In this document: positions 11,870-21,782 of the stretch, in pieces
Position numbering within the stretch: the first letter of the stretch is position 1
Layout: every line of letters begins with the position of its first letter
Origin: Ceratopteris richardii
Taxonomy: Eukaryota > Streptophyta > Polypodiopsida > Polypodiales > Pteridaceae
Reading direction: 5' to 3'
Length of the DNA: 64,000 bases
Assembly (NCBI GenBank): GCA_020310875.1
Contig: CM035423.1
Coordinates: forward strand, 127,639,311 to 127,703,310
The notes under the pieces: generated by a model
Database searches by the model: none
The model's input: the letters and a program-made list of their open reading frames with translations, nothing else
What the model was told of the DNA's origin: nothing
Position numbers and translations under genes: made by a program

Positions 11870-14800
11870 TTAATCATGCTCATCATCAAACATTACTTCA
11901 TACATTTCATCATCTCTTTGTTTAAATAATTTAATTCTTTTGCCAGCAATTAAGTTTTTAAGAGGCGTGCCATCTAATTCGCGTAAGGCATACGTTCCAT
12001 TATCATAGGTTTTGACTACCACATAAGGTCCAAACCAACGTCTTTTAAGTTTCCTACGGGCATCATACTGAGAATCAAACGTACTATCATACAGTAAAAC
12101 CCAATCATTAACTTGAACCGGCTTTGGCCTTAACCTATGTGATTTATCAAAATACTTCTTATTTTTTAGTCGAGAATCTTTTAGTTTAACTATAGCCTCT
12201 TCTAAACGTTCATTCCCTTGCTCTAACTGCTGGATTCGCAGAGCTAATAAATCTTATGTCGACAGATTATCTTCCCATGATAAAGTAGTCCAAGTAACAA
12301 TTTGTGTATGCACAGGGAATATCGGTTTCTGGCAATACATCAACTCTGCCGGCATATACCCCGTTGTTCTAGTGCAGGTCATTCTATCAGCCCACAACGC
12401 AAATGGCAGATAAGTTGGCCAATTCTTAATTTCTCCATTACAAGCTTTGGAAATTGCTTTAATAATAGGAGAATGCCCTCGCTCAATCTTCCCATTAGCT
12501 TCAGGGTTGTAAGCAGTAGTAAGGGCTAAGCGAATTCCATGCCTAGCAAAGAATTCTTTAGCCTCCTGTGCATCTAACTCTCCCCTATCAGCCACTACCT
12601 TTTCTACATAGCCAAATCGTGAAATGACATCCTCAAGAAGAAATTTGCATACATTCAAGGTTGTCTTAGATCTTAAAGCTCGGCCTTCTACATGATTCGT
12701 AAGATCTTCACGTGCCAAGACTATATATCTCATCTTATTGATACCTTTGGGCATGGTAACTAAGTCTATAACCCATTTATAATGGATGCATGGTGGATAG
12801 GTAGGATGCAACGGATCCCTATGTTTGACTGAGGAATGAATCTGACATACGTCACATGAAGTACCATAATTTTTAACAGTAACATAAATCCCTGGCCACC
12901 AGTATCCTTCTCCAATTTTTTCATATGTAGCTACAAAACCTTTATGTCCTGCCCATAAAGTATCATGCATACTCTTCATGACTTGTAACTGAAGATCCTT
13001 AGTACCTAGTACTCGTTGTGGCAACCTAATTTTTCCCCTCGCATGTCTCCAAATGAAACCATCTTTCAGAAAAAAGTTGTAAGCTCTTTTCCTAATATTC
13101 CGAAATCTATTTGAAGACCATGAAGGTGCCCTAACCAAAGTACTTAAATACTTTCCAATATCCTGCCACTCTCCTTCGTATTCTTCAATATTAAACTGTT
13201 CATATGCGTATGATTTAGAATCATAATTAATTGCATTTATTTCTAATTCTGTTTCTTCCTCATTATCAAATCTAGCTCGAGAAAGCATATCAGCCACAGG
13301 ATTAGATTTACCTGCAATATGTATCAAAACAGGATTTATAAACTTGATGTATGAAATCCATCTAAGCATGGCAATGTCGGGTGATGAACAGTTTGTAATC
13401 ATTCCAATCAGAGGTAGACAATCTGTCTCAACTATTACATTTGCACCTATAAAATATTCTTTATCGGATTTTAATGCCGTGACTAAACCCCATAGTTCTC
13501 GTTTAATTTGCGGATAATTTCTTTGCGTATCGTGTAAAATCTTTGCTCCAAATCTCACAGCATACCTATTGCCCTCTTCATCGTCCTGACCAATAACCCA
13601 TCCTATTCCTATAGGGCTCGTATCAACAGTTAAAATGATAGGCTTCTGATCAGTATAATCTACTCGCTTTAAAATAGGAGCTTCAAGAAGTAATTTCTTT
13701 AACTTTTTCATAGCTTTTGAGTGTTCTTCAGTCCAAAGAAACTTTCGATTCTTCCTTAGTAAAGCATAAAGACAGTTTGCAACATGTGCATAGTGTGGGA
13801 TCCAGATGGCATAAAACACACAAGCACCAAGGAATCGTCTTACCTCACTAATATTACTACAGGTTTCAGAAATCTTGTTTATAGCATCGACTTTAGGTGG
13901 ATATGGCCTCCGACCGTAATGTCCACATAAATGCCCAACTATAAGTACCTCATTGACACCAAAAACAGATTTCTCAATGGAGAATGTGAGACCAACCTCT
14001 TCAAATCTCTGGAAAATCCTTTCACAGTCAGAGATATGATCTACTACAAACTTCCTGCAGCCAGAGGAATCTAAAGTTTCATCTTTCGCATTCTCAATAC
14101 ATCCTTTAATAGGAATGTCATCAATAAATGGCATGGCTATATTAGGAATGAAGTCATGTAATACTGAATTCATGGCGTTCATCATATGCGCTACTGAATT
14201 AGTAGCTCCTTGCGGCAAAGTGCACATGCGAACTAAGCCTAAAGGAGTTTTCATGGTCGTAATGTCTCTACTTTCAATAGCAAGCTGAAATTGATCGTAG
14301 CCAGAATACAAGTCTCCCATTGAGTAAATGGCATGACCAGCAAAGGCTTCAGCGAATTCTCCTACAATGGGCCCAGTACCTACATTCCTAATAGTAACCT
14401 TGTTAACAGGTTGTAAATCTTGAATGAACCGTAACTTGCCATTTTTCTTTGGAACAGTAAACCACCTATTTGAGTAGGGTGCAGACGATGGCTCTAAAAT
14501 TCGCATGTGAATCTTTTCCTTAAGAAGCCGCATTAACTCTGGTAAATGGGCTTTCGGAACAGGTATGGGTCGAAGATTCCATGGAATGTGAGGCACTGTA
14601 AAGATGATCATTGGTGGTACAATTTTTGGGTCTGCACAACCTATCTCATGGGAATATAAAGAAAATGCCTTTCCATGCTTTCTAATCACTCTTTGAAATA
14701 GTTCACGTTCCTCGGGTAACAAAAAATTTTCATCATTTCCTATCTTGATTAGCTTTAAAGTTTCTTCTGTGAAGGTATGACCTATATTTGTGCGCTCTCT

Positions 14801-15276
14801 TAAATAAGGATCATTGGTAACTTTCCTAAACTTCTCTTCACTCTCTCGTGGTAATGATTGGGCAATCGGTTTAATTTTTTTATCAATGGTTTTGTATTTT
14901 GTATTTACTTTTGCTTCCTTTTCATTACTCATGACAAATTTAATAATCAAATCATATTCTTCAATAGAATTTAAAAGTACAAATCTAAAATTTTCTTTTT
15001 CATGCAAAATATTTTGAAGTTCTTCAATCAATGAGTTTGAAGATAAAGTTTCAATTACGGTTTCAATGTGTTCATCAGATGAAATGAATCCTTTCTCTTT
15101 ATAAAATTTTTCATAATGTTTTATAATTTCTTTAGGAATTTGTTTATAATGACTGAATTGCAAATATGATGAAGGGAAAGATAAAGAAAAACTATCTAAA
15201 GTATCTACAGATGGGTGCGAGACATCAAACCAAGAACCACCGTTGTCTGGCTCAACAGTGGCATCTAGGCAAAATT
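11870..15276 (-). pseudogene. pol: Gy-B Pol, truncated by a TAA codon
   Basis: The frame is open from the frameshift site to 12254-12256, where GAA of Gy-A is TAA. The premature stop removes the last 128 residues or so, that is, the GPY/F-type module after integrase. RT (FIDD), RNase H, the HHCC finger and the integrase D, D and E residues are all upstream of the stop and intact. The lost tail (11870-12253) is still open in frame. The loss postdates the split from Gy-A, whose tail is intact. Confidence 0.88.
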
Positions 15277-17781
15277 TTGATCATAATAAGTTCCAAACTC
15301 ACGAAGAGGCATATGATCTTCACGTATCTTTTCATGAGAACGGATGGGCGTCTTCCTAATTTGCTCCCTATTTCGTACATGGTTTGGGCTGACTATCATA
15401 ACTTGGAGCGATTGTAGATCATCTTTAGATCTAATTCTTGCGTATGCTAAGCCGTCATCAATTACTTTAGTCTCCATTCTGGCTTCACATATAAATGGTT
15501 GACCTAAGATAATTTCATAAGAGCAGTTGTCCTGAATGAAAAAGTGGAATGTCTCAGAGATTCCACCTATCATTAGAGGTATGTTGGCACATGCTCCTAG
15601 GAGTGATCCACAACCATTGTCCGCGGTTCGCATTATCCAGCCATGATTTTTATCAATAGGCCATTTAAACTTATCATATAATCCTTTCGAAATCACATTG
15701 ATTTCAGACCCAGAGTCAATTAGGGCTAAAGCAGAATATGATCTCTTCTGATCTCCTAAGTTAACTTTAATCTCCGGTGTGCCTCTCGCCCAAAAACTTT
15801 TTCTAAAATCACTCTCTGAGTTTTTTGTTTCGTCATCTGGTACAATTGGCCCTAAGAAATTTTTGTTCACATTACAGGTATTATCTTCTTCATCTTCTGA
15901 GTCTAAAGAAAGAGATTCATGAATCAAGTGAGTTACTTCGGCAACATCTTGCATCTCTACCTCTTGTGACAGAGGGAATCTCTTCCTTTTAATTAGTTTA
16001 ATAAAATTTTCCTTAAATTCAATTTTTGCTATTGAGAAGATTTGTTCTAAAGTCATTGTTACTGCACTTTTTAATAAGATGTCATACAATATTTCTTTCG
16101 AATCAACTTTTTGTTCAAGTTCAGAAATAAGAATAGCTTTCGGTACTCGTTTTGGTTTCTTTTCTGGTTTCTCTTCAGGTTTTGTTTCAGTTCTAGGAAT
16201 TTGCTCTACTTTGTCTAATGTTTGAATTGGCTCACTAAACACAGGTTGTTTACCCTCCCTAACTTCTTTTCTTCGCTCCTCATTTGTTTTAGAACTTTCG
16301 CCTTGTTCAAACTGAACTTTCTTAGGCTTCGGCTCATCTCTCATCTTACTTCTAGTCATTCGTCTACCTGAATCATTTGTATCTTGCTCATCATCCCTCT
16401 TTCTTTTCTCTTCAACATTCGCAATATGCGAATATATCGAGAATTGATCGACAGGAGAGTTCCACGTAGTTTTCTGCATAATATCATCTCTCGCCTTTAT
16501 CAAAGCTTCAATTGAGTAGTTCCTCGTTTCCCTTGTTTGTTCGGAATCAGAGTCACTATCAACATATTCTAGTTTAACAGCAGAAGCAGATTTCGAAGAC
16601 TCAGAAAGGTTTTCATACAGCTTCTGCATCCCTCCCTTTCCCCAATTGGCAGCTAAGGGTAAATGTGTTCTATAGTCGCACAATCGCTTGTCAATATCAA
16701 TTACAAGTCTTTTCTCTTTTGCATCTTTCAATGCTTCACATGTGTAAGTCAAATGATCTGTGGCATCGCACCAGATACATCTCCTCACATTGGCATTTCT
16801 CCTTTCATTGAAATTTCTTTGGTTAAATGCTTGAGGAATCGGTTGAGGAATTGGTTGGGGTACAACTGGAGGATTAGGAGGTACAAATGGATGATTCGGA
16901 GCTACTAATGGTGGATTTGGAGCATTTACTGGTTGAGGATAAATAGTCGGATGAGCTTGCATTGCAGGTTTATCTTGTAGGTTTAAAGCATACACCACAT
17001 TCTGCAAAGCCGCTACCTCTTTAGACATATTCTCATGCATATGCATCATATTGTCCAACTTGTTAAACAAAATCTCAAATTGTAACTCGGTTGGTACTCT
17101 AGATATGGATGTTGTAGGCTCAGCTTTTGAATCTATATGTGTATCCCTAGTTGCCTGAATCGGAGGAAAACTGGAAGATGGTTGAGGCATCGATTCATAA
17201 AGGAGTGTTTTACGTTGGATCATGTGAGCAACCGCCTCAACTACAGTTTTCACTATACCCCAGTCATCTGTAAGCCCATATTTCTTTCCCGGTTCTTCAA
17301 GCCTACGCTCAACCTCTACCCTTATATCTGGAGTCAAGATTTTAAGGAAATATAAAATGATATCTGGGGTAAGGGCAACTCTATCCTGTTCAGGTAATTG
17401 AGAGAATCTTTTCATAAATTCACTATGGAGTTGAGTTAACGAAATGTGAGGCTTAGGTGAACTAATCCATTTCATAAATCCTTCTCTACTATGTTGACTG
17501 TAGTCTTCTAAGTAGAATTCTTTATGCAGCTCTTTTCTAAACTCATCCCATTCCTTATTGTCATGTATATCCATAATAGCTTTTACAGTACCTATGGTCA
17601 GACGTCCAAGATAGGATTTCCACTTTGTTTCAGGTAAACCGTGTAACTTAGCTAATTCCTCAAACGTGTCTAAATAATTTGTAACATTCATACCAGTAAA
17701 TTTCCCTTTATCCTTTAATAACGTTTCAACTACTTTTTGTCCTTGCGTCTCGTGCATCATAGTTTGAAATAGCTCATCCAT
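15265..17781 (-). CDS. gag-pro: Gy-B Gag-Pro polyprotein (open, 838 residues)
   Basis: Gag builds the virus-like particle and the protease processes it. Residues about 35-95 look like a retrotransposon Gag helical domain. A CCHC knuckle (CIWCDATDHLTYTC) lies near 331-344. A lysine/glutamate-rich linker follows, then a retropepsin with LIDSGSEIN near 686 and ILGQPF near 757. The ATG at 17779-17781 is the first in frame; upstream codons are open but lack ATG, and a TAG stands about 43 codons further up. The frame ends TAG at 15265-15267, one codon after an A-AAT-TTT heptamer. This is the only undamaged Gag-Pro of the Ty3 dimer. Confidence 0.88.
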   Translation of the reverse strand: MDELFQTMMHETQGQKVVETLLKDKGKFTGMNVTNYLDTFEELAKLHGLPETKWKSYLGRLTIGTVKAIMDIHDNKEWDEFRKELHKEFYLEDYSQHSREGFMKWISSPKPHISLTQLHSEFMKRFSQLPEQDRVALTPDIILYFLKILTPDIRVEVERRLEEPGKKYGLTDDWGIVKTVVEAVAHMIQRKTLLYESMPQPSSSFPPIQATRDTHIDSKAEPTTSISRVPTELQFEILFNKLDNMMHMHENMSKEVAALQNVVYALNLQDKPAMQAHPTIYPQPVNAPNPPLVAPNHPFVPPNPPVVPQPIPQPIPQAFNQRNFNERRNANVRRCIWCDATDHLTYTCEALKDAKEKRLVIDIDKRLCDYRTHLPLAANWGKGGMQKLYENLSESSKSASAVKLEYVDSDSDSEQTRETRNYSIEALIKARDDIMQKTTWNSPVDQFSIYSHIANVEEKRKRDDEQDTNDSGRRMTRSKMRDEPKPKKVQFEQGESSKTNEERRKEVREGKQPVFSEPIQTLDKVEQIPRTETKPEEKPEKKPKRVPKAILISELEQKVDSKEILYDILLKSAVTMTLEQIFSIAKIEFKENFIKLIKRKRFPLSQEVEMQDVAEVTHLIHESLSLDSEDEEDNTCNVNKNFLGPIVPDDETKNSESDFRKSFWARGTPEIKVNLGDQKRSYSALALIDSGSEINVISKGLYDKFKWPIDKNHGWIMRTADNGCGSLLGACANIPLMIGGISETFHFFIQDNCSYEIILGQPFICEARMETKVIDDGLAYARIRSKDDLQSLQVMIVSPNHVRNREQIRKTPIRSHEKIREDHMPLREFGTYYDQNFA
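15271..15277 (-). promoter_or_regulatory. -1 ribosomal frameshift heptamer, Gy-B
   Basis: A-AAT-TTT in the Gag-Pro frame, followed by GCC TAG. The Pol frame is open on both sides of this point in the -1 register. It would make Gag-Pro-Pol as a minor product. I did not fold the downstream RNA. Confidence 0.6.
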
Positions 17782-18384
17782 TTTTGAAGTTTGTTTTGAC
17801 CTAGCTTGAACAATTCTAACTATATCTTGAACTTCTTTTGTTACTCTTTCCTTATGTTCAGCTACTAATTCTGAAATTCCGTTAGAGTCCAGTTTGTTAA
17901 GTTTATACTATGCCAATATGCTTCAAGTAAAGCTATGATTAACGCTTAACCTATGATTAACAAACACTTGCCTTTAACCTATACCAATAATTTAACCTTA
18001 AATAAAATTTTGCACCCAAGAATGTAAGGGTAAAGAAATTATACCAACTGCTCGAAGATGAGGCTCAAAACAGTGCTTTCTGTGAAATTCAATACATTTA
18101 TTGATTTGAATCAAAAACCTAAATACATAGTTTGCTAAAAATGGGTGCAAACGTTTTGTGCTTCAATTGTTGATAAAAGGGTTGGCGCGACGAGGTTCTC
18201 CTACTTGCCAATCTTCGTGGAGGCGCTCAGGTCACCAGACCAGACCTCGACACCAAGAAGATTGCAAGCTCACATAAATGCCACAGCTTCCAGGGATGAA
18301 GACGCAGCTGCACTGATGTAAAATCGTATGAATGTATATGCAATGCAAAATTTAAAATTTATACCTGAGCTGCAAGGCCGTTTG
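17782..18384 (-). other. Gy-B untranslated leader
   Basis: About 600 bases lie between the primer site and the Gag ATG and nearly match the Gy-A leader. No separate gene is visible. Confidence 0.5.
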
Positions 18385-18402
18385 TTCACGTCGGGTTCAC
18401 CA
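18385..18402 (-). promoter_or_regulatory. Primer binding site of Gy-B, perfect for Trp-tRNA
   Basis: The + strand reads TTCACGTCGGGTTCACCA, which I recognise as the last 18 bases, CCA included, of plant cytosolic tRNA-Trp. It is one base from the LTR end at 18404. Complementarity ends after 18 bases. Confidence 0.78.
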
Positions 18403-18578
18403 ATGTCGGGTCGTGAGGGATGCTCGGATGGTGGATCAAGTCATCCGCCTAAATCGTTCGGCACACACGGGGTGTCTGTAGCAAACTCAGGCTTATGAAA
18501 ATAAGGGTTCTAATGACAAAACAATTTAAATTACCTAATTCTATGACTGAAACTAAGGTCTTTAAATAGTTTAAATAG

Positions 18579-18770
18579 CTATGGACCGTAAGGACGAGCA
18601 GCCTCGTACATAGCAACAGCTTCCTGATATGAGATTGAAACTTCCATAATGGGTTCTTCTACTAAACTTTCAGGTAAGCTAGAGGGTTCTGGTCTGTCTA
18701 GAGTTGGCGGAACATTTTCAATATTTTCAATAGTACTGTGCTCAGACTCATGAACTAACTTAGAAGACAT
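18579..18770 (-). CDS. Small ORF inside the Ty3 LTR leader (LTR 3 copy)
   Basis: This 63-codon copy would be the first ORF on the Gy-B transcript, about 470 bases after the expected start site and about 180 bases before the primer site. Sequence begins MSSKLVHES and ends EAARPYGP. It has no recognised domain. It could act as a regulatory upstream ORF or be fortuitous. Confidence 0.35.
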   Translation of the reverse strand: MSSKLVHESEHSTIENIENVPPTLDRPEPSSLPESLVEEPIMEVSISYQEAVAMYEAARPYGP

Positions 18771-19268
18771 CAAGGAAAGTAATGGAAAAACTAATGAAAC
18801 AATATGATGCTAAACTGTTTGAATAAATGAATTAATAAGCTAATACAAATGTAAAGTCTAGATAATTGGATAAATGTCTAGTCAATTGGATAGTTGACTA
18901 AATCGGGAAGATAAGGTTTAAATGGATCTTTAGGTTGCCGCTTCACTTCAATTGTCTTCACTTCACTTTAATTGATTGTAATCTGCAAAAAACATCAAGA
19001 GAAACTTGAGCTCAACACTCATTTAAAAACAAACGCAAGTCGTTTCTAAACCACTCTTTTTAGTTTTAACTTTTAATCTACAACCACACTTTAATCTCCT
19101 TACTTCCACCACACTTTCCAGTTTAACTTTTCTACTTTAATTACACTTAATTTCTACTCCTCTCTTTTCATCTTCACTAATTCTCTCCACTCTTTCTCTT
19201 AACCCACTTTTTTCACTTTAAGTGCATCTTCTATTGAGACCACTCCTTAAATCTCTTTAGTTACACAA

Positions 19269-19278
19269 CTTATATAAG
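19269..19278 (-). promoter_or_regulatory. TATA element of Ty3 LTR 3
   Basis: CTTATATAAG palindrome. It is the expected promoter of Gy-B, with start about 30 bases lower on the + coordinate. Confidence 0.5.
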
Positions 19279-20916
19279 CCATTCTTTTCCCTAGCACTCA
19301 TATAGTCCACTAGTTATTTATCCATTTAATTAATCATTTTAATCTAATTAGCCTACATTTCTCAATTAAATAAATCCATTAAATTAAGCTTAGCTTAAGC
19401 TTTTAATTAATTAGAACCTTAGTTTTTAAATGCACACAAATAATTAAAGTAATTATTAATGACATAGTTTAATGTTTAATACATAAATATGTAATTTAGA
19501 TATTAATGTTTTTTAATAACATCTATCTTAACCCTTTAAATATATTAAATCCTAGAAAACCTATTGGAAACCCATAAAACCCCCTGGGTTAGATCATTAA
19601 AATCCTTCTGAACCCTAGCTTTAACCCATTATAACTCATCTAAACCCTTAACATTAACCAAATCTTATAAACAACACATGAATTCAAGAAACCCTAGGCT
19701 GAATACCCATAATTCTTGAATGTAAAAATAGGAAATTCTCATTAAATAAGTAATTAGGGTAAACCCTAACATGAACATATGTCCTGCTTCATCCTTCATA
19801 CCTAATAACATTTTCAAAATAGTTAATCCAATTAGCACAACTGATCAACAGTGATATAAAAGAGGTTTAGAATTCACCAATAAATATTTTAATTTTTCGG
19901 CCATCAACTAGAAGATGCAAATCTTCCCGACATCCACCGCCACCAAACCTGCACATCGTCCTGATGGGCCAACTTGCAGATTAAGGGAAGCAGCATTTTC
20001 AATGATTATCCTGAAATTAAATCATAGAACAACATCAATTCTTTTTTTTTTTTTTGTAAATATATTTAATCTTATCAAATTTTAAATCTTTTCAACATGC
20101 ACATGAAGTTTATTTCAATTACATCTGGCAATGAAAACATATTAAAGTATAAAGGTAAACTATTAACCTTTTCAGTCAACAAACATTAGTTTACATTTTA
20201 TCCATTTATAAACTATGTAAAGATTAGTATAAAATAGAATTCATTTTCATTCATTCAAATGCAGGTTTCGTCATATATATGCATTCACATATGAGCAATC
20301 AAGCATGCCAAAGAAATCTACTAAATCTACTTGGACAAACAGCCGCCTTGTATGCCCAATTTTAATCGCTAGATGTGTTTTTTCACAACTAGTGCTCTTC
20401 ATATAAATATGATGTAAACTTCATATCGATAATAAATGTAAATACCTTTTTGGGGTGGAAGAAGGTATAACTTCCATGTCAATATTCTTTTTTTTTTTTT
20501 CGCTACTTTTTTGTTTTAAAGGGGAAAGGCTTAACCCCTTAATCCGAGCTAAGGATCTAGCTGCATGGACAAGAAAGATCTAGGTTTTCACAGACATGTA
20601 TCATGCAACAATATGCTCCTACATATATACAACTACTTTCGTTATCTAAATGAACTACAAATCCTTCTATTTTTAACAAATCTCACTTAATCTATAAATG
20701 TAGAAATATAAATTATGTCTATTTTCCTAATATGGTTAAATAGAGTCCTTTATAAATTAATATTCTTCATTCCAGATTTTATCAATTAGTTTTATATGAA
20801 TGCAAATAAAATACATAAAACAAAATTTTAAGACAAAGAAAAATACGACCTAAAAATCAATTTTATCTTCAATCTGCTTCATCTTCAATCTGCTCATCTT
20901 TATGCATCTTAATTTG

Positions 20917-21769
20917 CATTCAATCAAGCAAATCAAATCACCTAAAAGTAGATCAATCAAGATCTTCACTTTTCCTAGATTGTAGGAAAGTGAATTGATT
21001 CCCTCCAACAACCATTCCCACCTTCATTTGAATTCAAATTCAACTTGTAAAACTCGGGCAACACTCCTAGAGTCTATATAAAGACTTGGAATCACTTGTA
21101 AAATACATGGAAGCAATATACATACACTTGTGACCATCATTGTCTTGCTCCTTCAATTTTCTGCATCACCTTCTTCGCCAATAGTAATCTTATAGAGGCT
21201 GCTGCTCTCTCCTCAGAGCTCCAAATTGAGTGCAAGAGGATTCATTAGAAAGGTATCAAAGGCTAGTTTATGCGTGTACATTTTCAAAGCATTTGGTTCA
21301 GAAGATTTTGAGAAATCTGAGTTTTTCTGCCTCGGGGTCAATCTCTGCGTATTCCTGAAAAATAGGAAGTACCACCGGTGAACGTCGCATTCATTCCTAT
21401 AGCATATTTTGCTTATTCCTTATACTTTTGTGCATTCCATACACTCAGCCCTATGTGTATCACTCCCATAAAAGGATTTTTTCTAATTCTAATCACGCTG
21501 GTCGCTATGGGCATTTGAAGTTCATTGTCTCTTCCATAGATCGTAAGTTTTTGAGCTAGTCGACCCGCGAACCTATCTGTTTTGTATCGACTCATTCTCC
21601 TTGATGCTCCAAAGTACATAGTGCATTTCTTTACCCTTATAGCATGCCTATAAGGTCTATTTGAGTCTCCATAAGCTCAAGGGCTGGTCTTGTGCCGGTT
21701 GGCTTGACCAAACTTCATCGCTTCGAAACACACTTTTCTACCTTCGACAAGCTTCTCCAAGTTCTTTCA
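20917..21769 (+). repeat. Co-1 5' LTR, right fragment
   Basis: It matches the middle copia LTR from 31862 to its end (TTCA at 21766-21769). Compared with that LTR, 79 bases of target (31783-31861) are missing between this fragment and 1-44. The TATA box TATATAAA at 21075-21082 is kept. Confidence 0.88.
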
Positions 21770-21770
21770 G

Positions 21771-21782
21771 TGGTATCAGAGC
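21771..21782 (+). promoter_or_regulatory. Co-1 primer binding site, initiator Met-tRNA
   Basis: TGGTATCAGAGC, the standard plant copia primer site, stands one base after the LTR and nine bases before the Gag ATG at 21792. Confidence 0.9.

Larger units (their letters stand above)
45..20916 (-). mobile_element. Gy-A/Gy-B: tandem Ty3 (gypsy) dimer, LTR-A-LTR-B-LTR, inserted in a copia LTR
   Basis: Three direct LTR copies flank two internal regions that repeat with a period of about 9.17 kb; both read on the minus strand. Each internal region has a Trp-tRNA primer site, a Gag-Pro frame, and a Pol frame displaced by -1, about 6.6 kb in all. One full unit (LTR-internal-LTR) spans 45-11809. Unequal recombination between LTRs of two copies is the usual origin of such dimers (inference). 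Gy-A has a ruined Gag-Pro but open Pol; Gy-B has an open Gag-Pro but truncated Pol. The right end lacks a target duplication and appears deleted. Confidence 0.9.
18404..20916 (-). repeat. Ty3 LTR 3 (5' LTR of Gy-B), outer end deleted
   Basis: It matches LTR 1 and LTR 2 from TGTCGGG to AATTTG at 20916, then switches to copia LTR sequence. LTR 1 and LTR 2 continue for about 70 more bases before their proposed CA end. The outer U3 end therefore appears deleted with part of the target. The TATA element is retained. Confidence 0.82.

Noticed and set aside
21413..21619. A 68-codon antisense ORF present in all three copia LTRs (also 32358-32594, 37666-37872)
   Set aside because: It is antisense to the element and preserved simply because the LTRs are copies; no promoter or domain supports it.
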